Shown: positions 7,868 to 14,991 of the stretch, piece by piece
How the letters are laid out: each line of letters opens with the position of its first letter
Numbering within the stretch: the stretch's first letter is position 1
Source: Pseudomonadota bacterium
GTDB lineage: Bacteria; Pseudomonadota; Alphaproteobacteria; Rhizobiales; Phreatobacteraceae
DNA: 21,701 nucleotides
Direction: 5' to 3'
Assembly: GCA_023416965.1 (NCBI GenBank)
Contig: JAEZGJ010000154.1
Location: forward strand, 1-21,701
Translations under genes and position numbers: made by a program
The notes under the pieces: generated by a model
What the model was told of the DNA's origin: nothing
The model's database searches: none
The model's input: only the letters and a program-made list of their open reading frames with translations

Positions 7868-10501
7868 TCAGCCCAGCGACCTCGCGACGATGTCGCGCAC
7901 GTCGGCCGAGAGCGTCGCTGTCGCGGCCACGCGCTCCAGCGCCTCGCGCGCCAGCGCCCGCCGGCCCGGCTCCAGCGCCCGCCAGCTGCGGAAGGCCGAG
8001 AGGAGGCGGGCCGCCACCTGCGGATTGCGCGGATCGGTGGTGACGACCACCTCGGCGAGGAAGGCATAGCCCGCCCCGTCCGGCCGGTTGAACTGGGTCT
8101 GGTTGCCGCTGGCGAAACTGCCGACGAGGGCGCGCAGGCGGTTGGGATTGGTCATGGCGAAGGCCGGGTCGGCGAGCAGCGCCCTGACGCGGTCCAGCGT
8201 CGCCGCCTCGGGGATCGCCGCCTGCAGCGCCAGCCACTTGTCGAGGATCAACGCGTCGGCGCGGTAGCGCTCGCGGAAGGCCTCCAGCGCCGCCTCGCGA
8301 TCGGCGCCCGGATGCTGGGCGAGCACCGCCAGCGCGGCGAAGCGGTCGGTCATGTTGTCGGCGTCGCGGTGTCGGGCCGCCACCGTCGCGAGCCTGTCCG
8401 GCTCGCCGCCCGAGGCCCACAGGTCCAGCGCCACGTTGCACAGCGCCCGCCGTCCCGCCCAGGCGGCGTCCGGCGAATAGGGACCGGGGGTGGCGTAACC
8501 CGTCAGGGTGGCGGCGAGAGCCGTGTCCAGCCGGGAGCGGATGGCGAGCCTGAGCGCCCGCCGGGCGGCGTGAATCGCATCGGGATCGACGTCTGCGCCG
8601 ATCTCGCGCGCGATGTCGGATTCGGAGGGAAGCGTCAGCGCCTGCGCCGCGAAGGCCGGGTCGCTGCCGGCCTCGTCCAGCACGGCGGCGAGGGCGCCTG
8701 CGAGGATGTCGATACTGCCTTGCGGCGCGGCGCCCTCGCGGCTCGCCGCCACCAGAAGCTCGGTCGCCAGCGTCTGGATCGCCTGCCAGCGGGTGTAGGC
8801 GTCACCGTCGTGGCGGGCGAGGAAGCCGAGATCGGCGGCGGTGAGATCGGTCTTCAGCACGACCGGGGCGGAGAAGCCGCGGTTGATGGAAAGGACGGGC
8901 CGGGTCGGGTGGCCCGAGAAGGTGAGGCTCGCCTGGGCGCTGTCCAGGGCGATCACCCCCGGCACGGCCCTGCCGTCCTCGGTGAACAGGGGGCGCTCCG
9001 TGCCGTCCGGCCCGATCAGGCCGAAGGCCAGCGGGATGACCATGGGCTGCTTGGCGTCCTGGCCGGGGGTCGGCAGGTGGGTCTGCTTCAGGTCGATGGT
9101 GAAGGTGCCGGCGACGGGATCGTGGCGGGTCGCGACGGCGACCTGGGGCGTGCCCGACTGGCGATACCAGAGGAAGAACTGGGTGAGGTCGCGGCCGCTT
9201 GCCTCGGCGAAACAGGCGATGAAATCCTCCACCGTCGCGGCGTCGCCGTCATGGCGGGAGAGGTAGAGATCCATGCCGCGCCGGAACGCCTCGGCGCCGA
9301 TCAGCACCTTGAGGGCGCGGATGATCTCCGCCCCCTTCTCATAGACCGTCGCCGTGTAGAAGTTGTTGATCTCGTGGTAGGTCTCGGGCCGGACCGGGTG
9401 CGACAGCGGCCCCGCATCCTCGGCGAACTGGTGGCTCTTCAGGAGCCGCACGTCGGCGATGCGGTTGACCGCCCGCGAGCGCATGTCGCCGGAGAATTCC
9501 TGGTCGCGGAAGACGGTGAGGCCCTCCTTCAGGCAGAGCTGGAACCAGTCGCGGCAGGTGATGCGGTTGCCGGTCCAGTTATGGAAATATTCGTGGGCGA
9601 TGATGGCCTCGATCGCCGCATAGTCCTGGTCGGTGGCCGTATCGGGAAGGGCGAGGACATATTTGTCGTTGAAGATGTTGAGGCCCTTGTTCTCCATCGC
9701 GCCCATGTTGAAGTCGGACACGGCGACGATGTTGAAGACGTCGAGGTCGTATTCGCAGCCGAAGGCCTCCTCGTCCCAGCGCATGGAGCGCTTCAGCGCG
9801 TCCATGGCATAGGCGCAGCGGTCCTCCTTGCCGTGCTCGACGAAGATGCCGAGCCTGACGAGACGGCCCGAGCGCGTGGTGAAGGTGTCGGAGACCTCGG
9901 CGAGATCGCCGCCCACCAGGGCGAAGAGATAGCTCGGCTTGGGATGGGGGTCGTGCCAGACGGCGTAGTGCCGCCCGCCCTCGAGGTCCCCGGCCTCGAC
10001 GAGGTTGCCGTTGCCGAGGAGCACGGGTGCCGCCTTCTTCTCCGCCTCGATCCGGGTCGTGTAGACGGCCAGCACGTCGGGGCGGTCGGGGAAATAGGTG
10101 ATGCGGCGAAAGCCCTCCGCCTCGCACTGGGTGCACCAGGTGCCGGACGAGCGGTAGAGCCCCATGAGCTGGGTATTGGCCTGCGGATCGATGACGGTTT
10201 CCACCGTCAGGCGGAAGCGCTGGGTCGGCGGCCGGTGGATGACCAGCCGGTCCGGTGTCGCCTCGTATTCTTCGGTGTTCAGGACGCGGCCGTCGATGGC
10301 GATGGCGGCCAGCGTCAGGCCGTCGCCGTCGAAGACCAGCGGCGCGCCGACGATGCCCTGCGGATGGCGCTCCACGTCGAGCACTGCGGTGACGCGGGTG
10401 GCGGTCGGGTGCAGCACGATGTCGAGATGTACGGTGTTCACTACGTGGTCGGCCACCCGGTACTCGGAGAGCTTCACCGGCTTTGCCTGTTCGCTGCGCA
10501 T
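7868..10501 (-). CDS. pepN: Aminopeptidase N (M1 family zinc metallopeptidase)
   Basis: This cytoplasmic zinc exopeptidase removes N-terminal residues from peptides in the late steps of protein turnover. The 877-residue length matches E. coli PepN (870). The substrate N-terminus anchor GAMEN is at 267-271. The zinc site HEYFH is at 303-307 followed by NW, and the third ligand E326 lies in LKEGLTVFRDQ. All catalytic residues are present, and the spacing is close to that of the E. coli enzyme. The N-terminal beta domain and the long helical C-terminal domain are both complete. The start at ATG 10501 is supported by a GAGGA ribosome site seven bases upstream (10509-10513); the open frame upstream of it is not coding. 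It lies 34 bp downstream of the CDF transporter gene, so the two are probably cotranscribed, with the PleC-like kinase gene following after 163 bp. Confidence 0.97.
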   Translation of the reverse strand: MRSEQAKPVKLSEYRVADHVVNTVHLDIVLHPTATRVTAVLDVERHPQGIVGAPLVFDGDGLTLAAIAIDGRVLNTEEYEATPDRLVIHRPPTQRFRLTVETVIDPQANTQLMGLYRSSGTWCTQCEAEGFRRITYFPDRPDVLAVYTTRIEAEKKAAPVLLGNGNLVEAGDLEGGRHYAVWHDPHPKPSYLFALVGGDLAEVSDTFTTRSGRLVRLGIFVEHGKEDRCAYAMDALKRSMRWDEEAFGCEYDLDVFNIVAVSDFNMGAMENKGLNIFNDKYVLALPDTATDQDYAAIEAIIAHEYFHNWTGNRITCRDWFQLCLKEGLTVFRDQEFSGDMRSRAVNRIADVRLLKSHQFAEDAGPLSHPVRPETYHEINNFYTATVYEKGAEIIRALKVLIGAEAFRRGMDLYLSRHDGDAATVEDFIACFAEASGRDLTQFFLWYRQSGTPQVAVATRHDPVAGTFTIDLKQTHLPTPGQDAKQPMVIPLAFGLIGPDGTERPLFTEDGRAVPGVIALDSAQASLTFSGHPTRPVLSINRGFSAPVVLKTDLTAADLGFLARHDGDAYTRWQAIQTLATELLVAASREGAAPQGSIDILAGALAAVLDEAGSDPAFAAQALTLPSESDIAREIGADVDPDAIHAARRALRLAIRSRLDTALAATLTGYATPGPYSPDAAWAGRRALCNVALDLWASGGEPDRLATVAARHRDADNMTDRFAALAVLAQHPGADREAALEAFRERYRADALILDKWLALQAAIPEAATLDRVRALLADPAFAMTNPNRLRALVGSFASGNQTQFNRPDGAGYAFLAEVVVTTDPRNPQVAARLLSAFRSWRALEPGRRALAREALERVAATATLSADVRDIVARSLG

Positions 10502-10535
10502 GACCTGATCCTCGGATGCCGACGGGCCCCGACCT

Positions 10536-11930
10536 TTACGGCGATGGGGCAGGGGATGAAAGGGCGCGCACCGGCTCGGTATGGCCGACGACGCGGATGA
10601 CCCGCGGCTGGGTGCGGCGGAAGCCGCGCTCGATCGCGTCCACAGCCTCGTGCACCGCCTCAACGGTCAGGGAGGGTTCGGCGCGGCAATGATAGGTCAC
10701 CACCATCCCCTGGGCGCTGTCGCGCACCCGCACATTGTGGACGTCGGTGATCTGCCCGGTGGCGGCCGCCAGAGCCGCAAGGGCGGTGGCGGCCTCGGTC
10801 ACCTGCGATGCCGAGGCATTGCTGCCCACCAGCATCTCGACCTGCAGCGGTTCGATATGGGTCTCGACCTCCACGTCGGTGCCGAGCTCGCCGCCGATCG
10901 CCGCCTCCAGCCGGCTGGCGATCTCGTGCGCCTCGCCGAGGGTGAGGGCCCCGTCCACCTCGAGGTCGAGACCGACGCAGAGCCGCTCGCCGAGATGCTG
11001 GACGGTGACGTGGTGGACAGCCAGCGCGTGGCGCCGCGCCGTCAGGTGCACCCGCTCCATCACCGTCTCGTCGTCGAGAGCGACGGGCTCGGTCGTCACC
11101 GTCGTCACCGTGCCGCCATGGGCGCCCGCCGCCGCCGCGCCGATGGCGGACTTGATCTCCGCCACCCGCTCCAGCGGCAGGGTGCGGTTCACCTTGACGG
11201 TGATCTCGGCGAGCGTGTCGGTGCCCACCTCGCGCAGCCGGACGCTCTCGACCCCGACGACGCCGGGCACGGCGCCGACCGCCTCCATCACCGCCTCGGT
11301 CGCGCCCTTCGGCGCCCTGTCCATCAGCGTGTCGATGGTACGGCGGCCGAGATTCCAGCTCATCACGCAGATGATGACGGCAACCGCGATGGCGGCGACG
11401 GCATCGGCCATCGGATAGCCGATCCAGACGAAGAACAGGCCGGCGAGCACCACCGCCGAGCTCGCCATGTCCGCAGCGAAGTGGAGCGCGCCGGATTCGA
11501 GCGCATGGCTCCCGGTCTCCCTGGCGAGGCGGCTCATGATGCGCACGCGCCAGTAGTCGACGAGGATGACCGCGACCATCAGACCCGCCATGACCGGCGT
11601 GACCTCGACCGCATGGCCGCCGCCGGCGAGCCGCCGGACCGCCTCGGTGACGACGATGCCGGAGACGAGGAAGAGGAAGGCCGTCTCGGCCAGGGCGGCG
11701 ATGGATTCCACCTTGCCGTGGCCGTACTGGTGCTCCTCGTCCGGCGGCTTGTCGGCCAGGCGCACGGCATAGAAGGTCAGCACGGTGGCGGCGGTGTCGA
11801 CGAGGCCATGGGCCGCCTCGGCGAGGATGGCGATGGAGCCGCTGGCGAAGCCGACCGCCGCCTTGGCCGCCGTGAGCGCGACCGTAACGAGGATCGAGGC
11901 CAGCGCCGCCTTCTGCTTGATGGAGACCAT
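10536..11930 (-). CDS. Cation diffusion facilitator (CDF) metal exporter with three C-terminal domains
   Basis: This inner-membrane antiporter is expected to export a divalent metal (Zn, Fe, Mn, Co or Cd) in exchange for protons. The N-terminal roughly 200 residues form the usual six-helix domain, with the two HxxxD metal motifs AAHGLVD and HFAAD and the loop HQYGHGK. A typical CDF ends after one cytoplasmic domain, near 300 residues; this one has 464. The tail reads as three consecutive units of about 75 residues (207-282, 287-361, 378-453). Each starts with a helix and ends in a strand closing with TTEP, HIEP or HTEP, like the end of the ferredoxin-fold CDF C-terminal domain. The start is ATG 11930. 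The gene is divergent from the hydrolase gene and 34 bp upstream of pepN; zinc-dependent PepN as neighbour hints at zinc but does not prove it. Substrate unknown. Confidence 0.93.
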   Translation of the reverse strand: MVSIKQKAALASILVTVALTAAKAAVGFASGSIAILAEAAHGLVDTAATVLTFYAVRLADKPPDEEHQYGHGKVESIAALAETAFLFLVSGIVVTEAVRRLAGGGHAVEVTPVMAGLMVAVILVDYWRVRIMSRLARETGSHALESGALHFAADMASSAVVLAGLFFVWIGYPMADAVAAIAVAVIICVMSWNLGRRTIDTLMDRAPKGATEAVMEAVGAVPGVVGVESVRLREVGTDTLAEITVKVNRTLPLERVAEIKSAIGAAAAGAHGGTVTTVTTEPVALDDETVMERVHLTARRHALAVHHVTVQHLGERLCVGLDLEVDGALTLGEAHEIASRLEAAIGGELGTDVEVETHIEPLQVEMLVGSNASASQVTEAATALAALAAATGQITDVHNVRVRDSAQGMVVTYHCRAEPSLTVEAVHEAVDAIERGFRRTQPRVIRVVGHTEPVRALSSPAPSP

Positions 11931-11982
11931 GGTCGCGCATCCCCGGCCGTGGAGTGAAGCGGAGGCCTAGTCGCTGCTCCGC

Positions 11983-12020
11983 CGCCGGTCAATCGGGCGC
12001 GCTCCGCCACCCGACCGGCG
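11983..12020. promoter_or_regulatory. Inverted repeat in the divergent promoter region
   Basis: The 171-bp gap between the divergently transcribed CDF and hydrolase genes must hold both promoters. CGCCGGTC (11983-11990) is repeated in inverse as GACCGGCG (12013-12020), with further short complementarity inside the 22-base spacer. This could be an operator for a dimeric regulator or a leader hairpin of the hydrolase mRNA. In DNA this GC-rich, 8-bp arms can arise by chance. No convincing -35/-10 pair could be picked out. Confidence 0.25.
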
Positions 12021-12101
12021 CGCAGCAGCCGGACGGTCCGGGCCTTGACGCTGGCGCGGCTCCGGGCTCCGCTGCCGCCGGCCCTTCGCCCCGGACATGC
12101 C

Positions 12102-12926
12102 ATGACGCCCATCGATCTCGACGCCCAGTACAACAACCGTGCGATGGTGCCGGACCATCCCGCCGTCATGGCCGGCTGGGTGGCCGATGCCGCAGCCTAT
12201 CGCGCGGCGCGGCCCGACGCTGCCCTCGACCAGGCCTATGGCAGCGGCGAGCGCCACCGCTACGACCTCTTCCCCGCCGCCGCCCCGCGGCCGGGCGCCC
12301 CCGTCCTGCTCTTCATCCACGGCGGCTACTGGCAGGCCCTCGACAAGACCTCCTTCAGCCACATGGCGGCGGGCGCCAATGCCCAGGGGCTCGACGTCGC
12401 GGTGATGAGCTACGACCTCTGCCCCGCGGTCAAGCTCGCGGAGATCGTCGACAATGTCATCGCCTGCATCCGCCACCTGCGCGAGCTGACCGGCCGCCGC
12501 GTCCTGCCCTTCGGCCATTCCGCCGGCGGGCACCTCGCCGCCTGCATGGCCGCGGCGAACTGGCCGCGGATCGGGGAAGCCGCCGAAATCATCGCCGCCG
12601 CCATGCCGGTCTCCGGGCTGTTCCATCTGGCGCCGCTGGTGCCGACCTTCGTCAACAGGGCCATGGGCATGGATGCGGGGGAGGCGGCCTCCCTCTCGCC
12701 CCTCGTCTGGACGCCGCCAAAGGGCCTGAAAGTCACGGCTGTGGTGGGGGGCGCAGAATCCGCCGAATATCACCGCCAGACCCGCACGCTGGTGGAATGC
12801 TGGAACGCGCTTGGCGCCGAGGCGAAGGAGATCGTCGTGCCCCGTGCCAACCATTTCACCGTCATCGCCCCCTTCGCCGATCCCGCTTCGGCGCTGACGG
12901 AGGAACTGGTACGACTTTCGGCTTGA
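12102..12926 (+). CDS. Alpha/beta hydrolase, kynurenine formamidase/esterase-like
   Basis: This is a 274-residue cytoplasmic serine hydrolase. The oxyanion-hole HGG motif is at 73-75 (FIHGGYW), the nucleophile is S140 in GHSAGGH, and the catalytic histidine is probably H251 in RANHFTV. The acid is not certain; E219 or E222 in GGAESAEY lies where the third triad member usually falls. The N-terminal YNNRAMVPDH is typical of a bacterial group annotated as arylformamidases or esterases, which hydrolyse N-formylkynurenine in tryptophan breakdown or short acyl esters. I start at ATG 12102; an in-frame ATG at 12045 would add 19 residues of low-complexity sequence. No other kynurenine-pathway gene is adjacent, so the substrate remains open. 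The fold is certain; the exact reaction is a family-level guess. Confidence 0.88.
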   Translation: MTPIDLDAQYNNRAMVPDHPAVMAGWVADAAAYRAARPDAALDQAYGSGERHRYDLFPAAAPRPGAPVLLFIHGGYWQALDKTSFSHMAAGANAQGLDVAVMSYDLCPAVKLAEIVDNVIACIRHLRELTGRRVLPFGHSAGGHLAACMAAANWPRIGEAAEIIAAAMPVSGLFHLAPLVPTFVNRAMGMDAGEAASLSPLVWTPPKGLKVTAVVGGAESAEYHRQTRTLVECWNALGAEAKEIVVPRANHFTVIAPFADPASALTEELVRLSA

Positions 12927-12992
12927 TCGACCGCAAGGCCGGCGCCCCCGCGGCGTGGGACGATTCCACCATTCCGATGCCCGGAGGCTCCG

Positions 12993-13346
12993 ATGCTCCC
13001 CCGCCTGCTGCCCGCCATCCTCGTGCTGGCCCTGACCGCGGGCAACGCGTCCGCCCAGAGCCAGCGGGTGCTCATTCAGCGCGGCGAGACATTGGTGCGC
13101 CAGCACTGCGCCCTCTGCCACGCGGTCGGGCGGAGCGATGCCAGCCCCTATCCGGGCGCGCCGCTCTTTCGCGAACTGTCGAAGCGCTATCCCGTCGACG
13201 TGCTGGAAGAGGCCCTCGCCGAGGGCTTCACCTCCGGCCATCCGGCCATGCCGGAATTCACCTTCTCCGCCGAGCGCGCGGCCGCGATCGTCGCCTATCT
13301 GGGCTCCATCCAGACCGAGCCCGACGCCCGCCCGCAGCGGCGGTAG
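12993..13346 (+). CDS. Small secreted class I c-type cytochrome
   Basis: This is a periplasmic electron carrier of 117 residues. A signal peptide (about residues 1-21, hydrophobic core LLPAILVLALTAG, cleavage after ASA) precedes one haem-binding CALCH motif at 39-43. The distal haem ligand is most likely M86 in GHPAMPEF. The mature protein is about 96 residues, typical of a mono-haem cytochrome c. A clear GGAGG ribosome site at 12983-12987 lies five bases before the ATG. It is 66 bp downstream of the hydrolase gene on the same strand, so cotranscription is possible, but no functional link is obvious. The redox partner cannot be told from the sequence. Confidence 0.92.
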   Translation: MLPRLLPAILVLALTAGNASAQSQRVLIQRGETLVRQHCALCHAVGRSDASPYPGAPLFRELSKRYPVDVLEEALAEGFTSGHPAMPEFTFSAERAAAIVAYLGSIQTEPDARPQRR

Positions 13347-13390
13347 GCTGCAACGCGCCCACGCCGAACCTCTCCGCATGGGGCGCCCTT

Positions 13391-13432
13391 TCACCTCTCC
13401 CCGCCGGGGGAGGTCGGCCGCAGGCCGGGTGA
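13391..13432. repeat. Three-stem palindromic intergenic repeat
   Basis: TCACC (13391-13395) can pair with GGTGA (13428-13432) to close a structure holding two smaller hairpins. In one, the CTCCCC region (about 13397-13402) pairs with GGGGGAG (about 13406-13412). In the other, CGGCC (13415-13419) pairs with GGCCG (13423-13427) around a GCA loop. The order CTCCCC-GGGGAGG-TCGGC-GCCGGGTGAG matches, from memory, a high-copy intergenic element of Rhizobiales genomes. It follows the cytochrome gene and could act as its terminator or RNA stabiliser. The pairing is visible; family membership is unverified. Confidence 0.55.
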
Positions 13433-13554
13433 GTGGGCTCGGCCCTGACTTGGCCCAACCGTCATCGACCGGATCGGGAGCGCGAAACGGGCGGTGGCAC
13501 GCGAGGGGCCGGGGCTGGCATCACCGCTGCCGAAAGAGGCGTGACACCTTGGTT

Positions 13555-13575
13555 CCCCTCCCCTCGCAGAGGGGG
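13555..13575. repeat. Second hairpin repeat, CCCCTC/GAGGGG type
   Basis: CCCTC (13561-13565) pairs with GAGGG (13569-13573) around a GCA loop, and the stem can extend outward into the flanking C and G runs. A GGGTGGGGCATGAG tail (about 13579-13592) follows. It resembles another G/C-run intergenic repeat common in Rhizobiales and differs from the unit at 13391-13432. It may be a degraded copy. Confidence 0.4.
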
Positions 13576-13649
13576 TAAGGGTGGGGCATGAGCGGACGGA
13601 AGCATCGCAACTGTTGCTGACGCTCGGGTGGTGGCGTCCCTCAAACGCG

Positions 13650-13675
13650 AAAAGGCCCGGCGCGACGGCCGGGCC
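13650..13675 (-). terminator. Intrinsic terminator of the glutaryl-CoA dehydrogenase gene
   Basis: An 8-bp GC stem (13654-13661 with 13668-13675) around a six-base loop is followed, reading leftward, by four T residues (13653-13650). It begins about 28 bp past the stop codon at 13704 and ends the leftward transcription unit. A reverse stop of the rightward repeats is also possible. Confidence 0.8.
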
Positions 13676-13703
13676 TCCAAGTCTCACGAAAAGCCGCCGG
13701 CGA

Positions 13704-14921
13704 TCAGAAGAACGCCTGGATGCCGGTCTGCGCGCGGCCAAGGATCAGCGCGTGCACGTCGTGGGCGCCCTCGTAGGTGTTCACCGTCTCGAGGTTCACC
13801 ATGTGGCGGATGACATGGTACTCGGCCGAGATGCCGTTGCCGCCGTGCATGTCGCGGGCCATGCGGGCGATGTCGAGGGCCTTGCCGCAATTGTTGCGCT
13901 TCATCAGCGAGATGGCCTGGGGGGCGAAGGAATGGTCCTCCATCAGCCGGCCGAGGCGCAGCGCGCCGTGCAGGCCGAGGGTGATCTCGGTCTGCATGTC
14001 CGCGAGCTTCTTCTGCACGAGCTGCGTGGCCGCCAGCGGCTTGCCGAACTGCTTGCGGTCCAGCGTGTACTGGCGGGCGCGGTGCCAGCAATCCTCGGCG
14101 GCGCCCATGGCGCCCCAGGCGATGCCGTAGCGGGCGCGGTTGAGGCAGCCGAACGGGCCCGACAGGCCCTTGGCATTGGGCAGCATGTTCTCGGCCGGGA
14201 CGAAGACGTCGTCCAGCACGATCTCGCCGGTGATCGAGGCGCGCAAGCTGATCTTGCCCTCGATCTTCGGGGTGGAGAAGCCCTTCATGCCGCGCTCGAC
14301 GATGAAGCCGCGGATGGCCTCCTCGGTCTTGGCCCAGACCACCGCCACGTCCGAGATCGGCGAGTTGGTGATCCACATCTTCGAGCCCTTGAGGACGTAG
14401 CCGCCGTCGACCTTCACGGCGCGCGTCTTCATGCCGGCCGGGTCGGAGCCGGCGTCGGGCTCGGTCAGGCCGAAGCAGCCGACCCACTCGCCGGAGGCAA
14501 GCTTGGGCAGGTACTTCTTGCGCTGCTCCTCCGAGCCATAGGCGTAGATCGGATACATGACGAGGGAGGACTGCACCGAACAGGCCGAGCGATAGCCCGA
14601 ATCGACGCGCTCCACCTCGCGGGCGATGAGGCCATAGGCGACATAGCCGAGGTCGGCGCCGCCATATTCGGAGGGGATCGTCGAGCCGAGCAGGCCGAGC
14701 TCGCCCATCTCCGTCATGATCTCGCGGTCGAAGCGCTCGTCGAGGAAGGCCGAGGTGACGCGCGGCAGCAGCTTTTCCTGGCAATAGGTGCGGGCGGTCT
14801 CCTGCACCATGCGTTCCTCTTCGGTGAGCAGCCCGTCGAGGTTCAGCGGGTCTTCCCAGTTGAACTCCTCGTTGTCCTTCACGTAGGAGCCGGAGGCGGG
14901 GGTGAGCGCGGCGACGGCCAT
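13704..14921 (-). CDS. gcdH: Glutaryl-CoA dehydrogenase (decarboxylating acyl-CoA dehydrogenase)
   Basis: This FAD enzyme oxidises and decarboxylates glutaryl-CoA to crotonyl-CoA in the breakdown of lysine, tryptophan and related compounds. Of its 405 residues, the opening block FNWEDPLNLDGLLTEEE, the carboxylate-binding R111 in YRSACSVQSSL, the FAD/substrate loop GCFGLTEPDAGSDP and the catalytic base E384 in NTYEGAHDVHALILGRA are typical of this subfamily and separate it from general acyl-CoA dehydrogenases. ATG 14921 is the start because TTGAGGATC just upstream is its ribosome site; reading that TTG (14936) as a start would add five residues and destroy the site. It lies 70 bp downstream of the MFS gene and is closed by a terminator. 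No acyl-CoA ligase or regulator gene is adjacent. Confidence 0.95.
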   Translation of the reverse strand: MAVAALTPASGSYVKDNEEFNWEDPLNLDGLLTEEERMVQETARTYCQEKLLPRVTSAFLDERFDREIMTEMGELGLLGSTIPSEYGGADLGYVAYGLIAREVERVDSGYRSACSVQSSLVMYPIYAYGSEEQRKKYLPKLASGEWVGCFGLTEPDAGSDPAGMKTRAVKVDGGYVLKGSKMWITNSPISDVAVVWAKTEEAIRGFIVERGMKGFSTPKIEGKISLRASITGEIVLDDVFVPAENMLPNAKGLSGPFGCLNRARYGIAWGAMGAAEDCWHRARQYTLDRKQFGKPLAATQLVQKKLADMQTEITLGLHGALRLGRLMEDHSFAPQAISLMKRNNCGKALDIARMARDMHGGNGISAEYHVIRHMVNLETVNTYEGAHDVHALILGRAQTGIQAFF

Positions 14922-14927
14922 GGCAAT

Positions 14928-14934
14928 GATCCTC
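14928..14934 (-). promoter_or_regulatory. Ribosome binding site that sets the gcdH start
   Basis: GAGGATC on the - strand, with GAGGA at 14934-14930, lies eight bases before ATG 14921. The same GAGGAT element precedes pepN and the second ABC permease gene here, so it appears to be the preferred ribosome site of this genome. Confidence 0.7.
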
Positions 14935-14991
14935 AAGCGAATGATGGCGCTGTCTTAGGCCATCGGCCCGACAGCGCCAAGCGCCTGATCG

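Larger units (their letters stand above)
13347..13703. other. Gene-free 357-bp stretch with repeats and terminator
   Basis: No credible coding sequence is present between the cytochrome gene and the convergent glutaryl-CoA dehydrogenase gene; open frames here lack ribosome sites and recognisable domains. The stretch holds two distinct hairpin repeats (13391-13432 and about 13555-13575) and an intrinsic terminator for the leftward gene (13650-13675). The remainder, about 13433-13550, shows nothing I can name. Confidence 0.6.

Noticed and set aside
5332..8043. A rightward open frame of about 900 codons antisense to the PAS kinase
   Set aside because: The kinase on the - strand has intact H, N and G boxes. 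The antisense frame has the Gly/Asp/Glu/Arg-rich composition typical of shadows in GC-rich DNA.
7733..10600. A rightward open frame of about 955 codons antisense to pepN
   Set aside because: The opposite strand encodes a complete M1 aminopeptidase with all catalytic motifs; this frame is low-complexity and has no ribosome site.
10502..10663. An N-terminal extension of PepN starting at 10663
   Set aside because: It overlaps the end of the CDF transporter gene and is Ser/Arg/Ala-rich. ATG 10501 has a good ribosome site and gives the family length.
13433..13703. Small open frames between the cytochrome and gcdH genes
   Set aside because: They overlap hairpin repeats and a terminator, lack ribosome sites and show no recognisable protein features.
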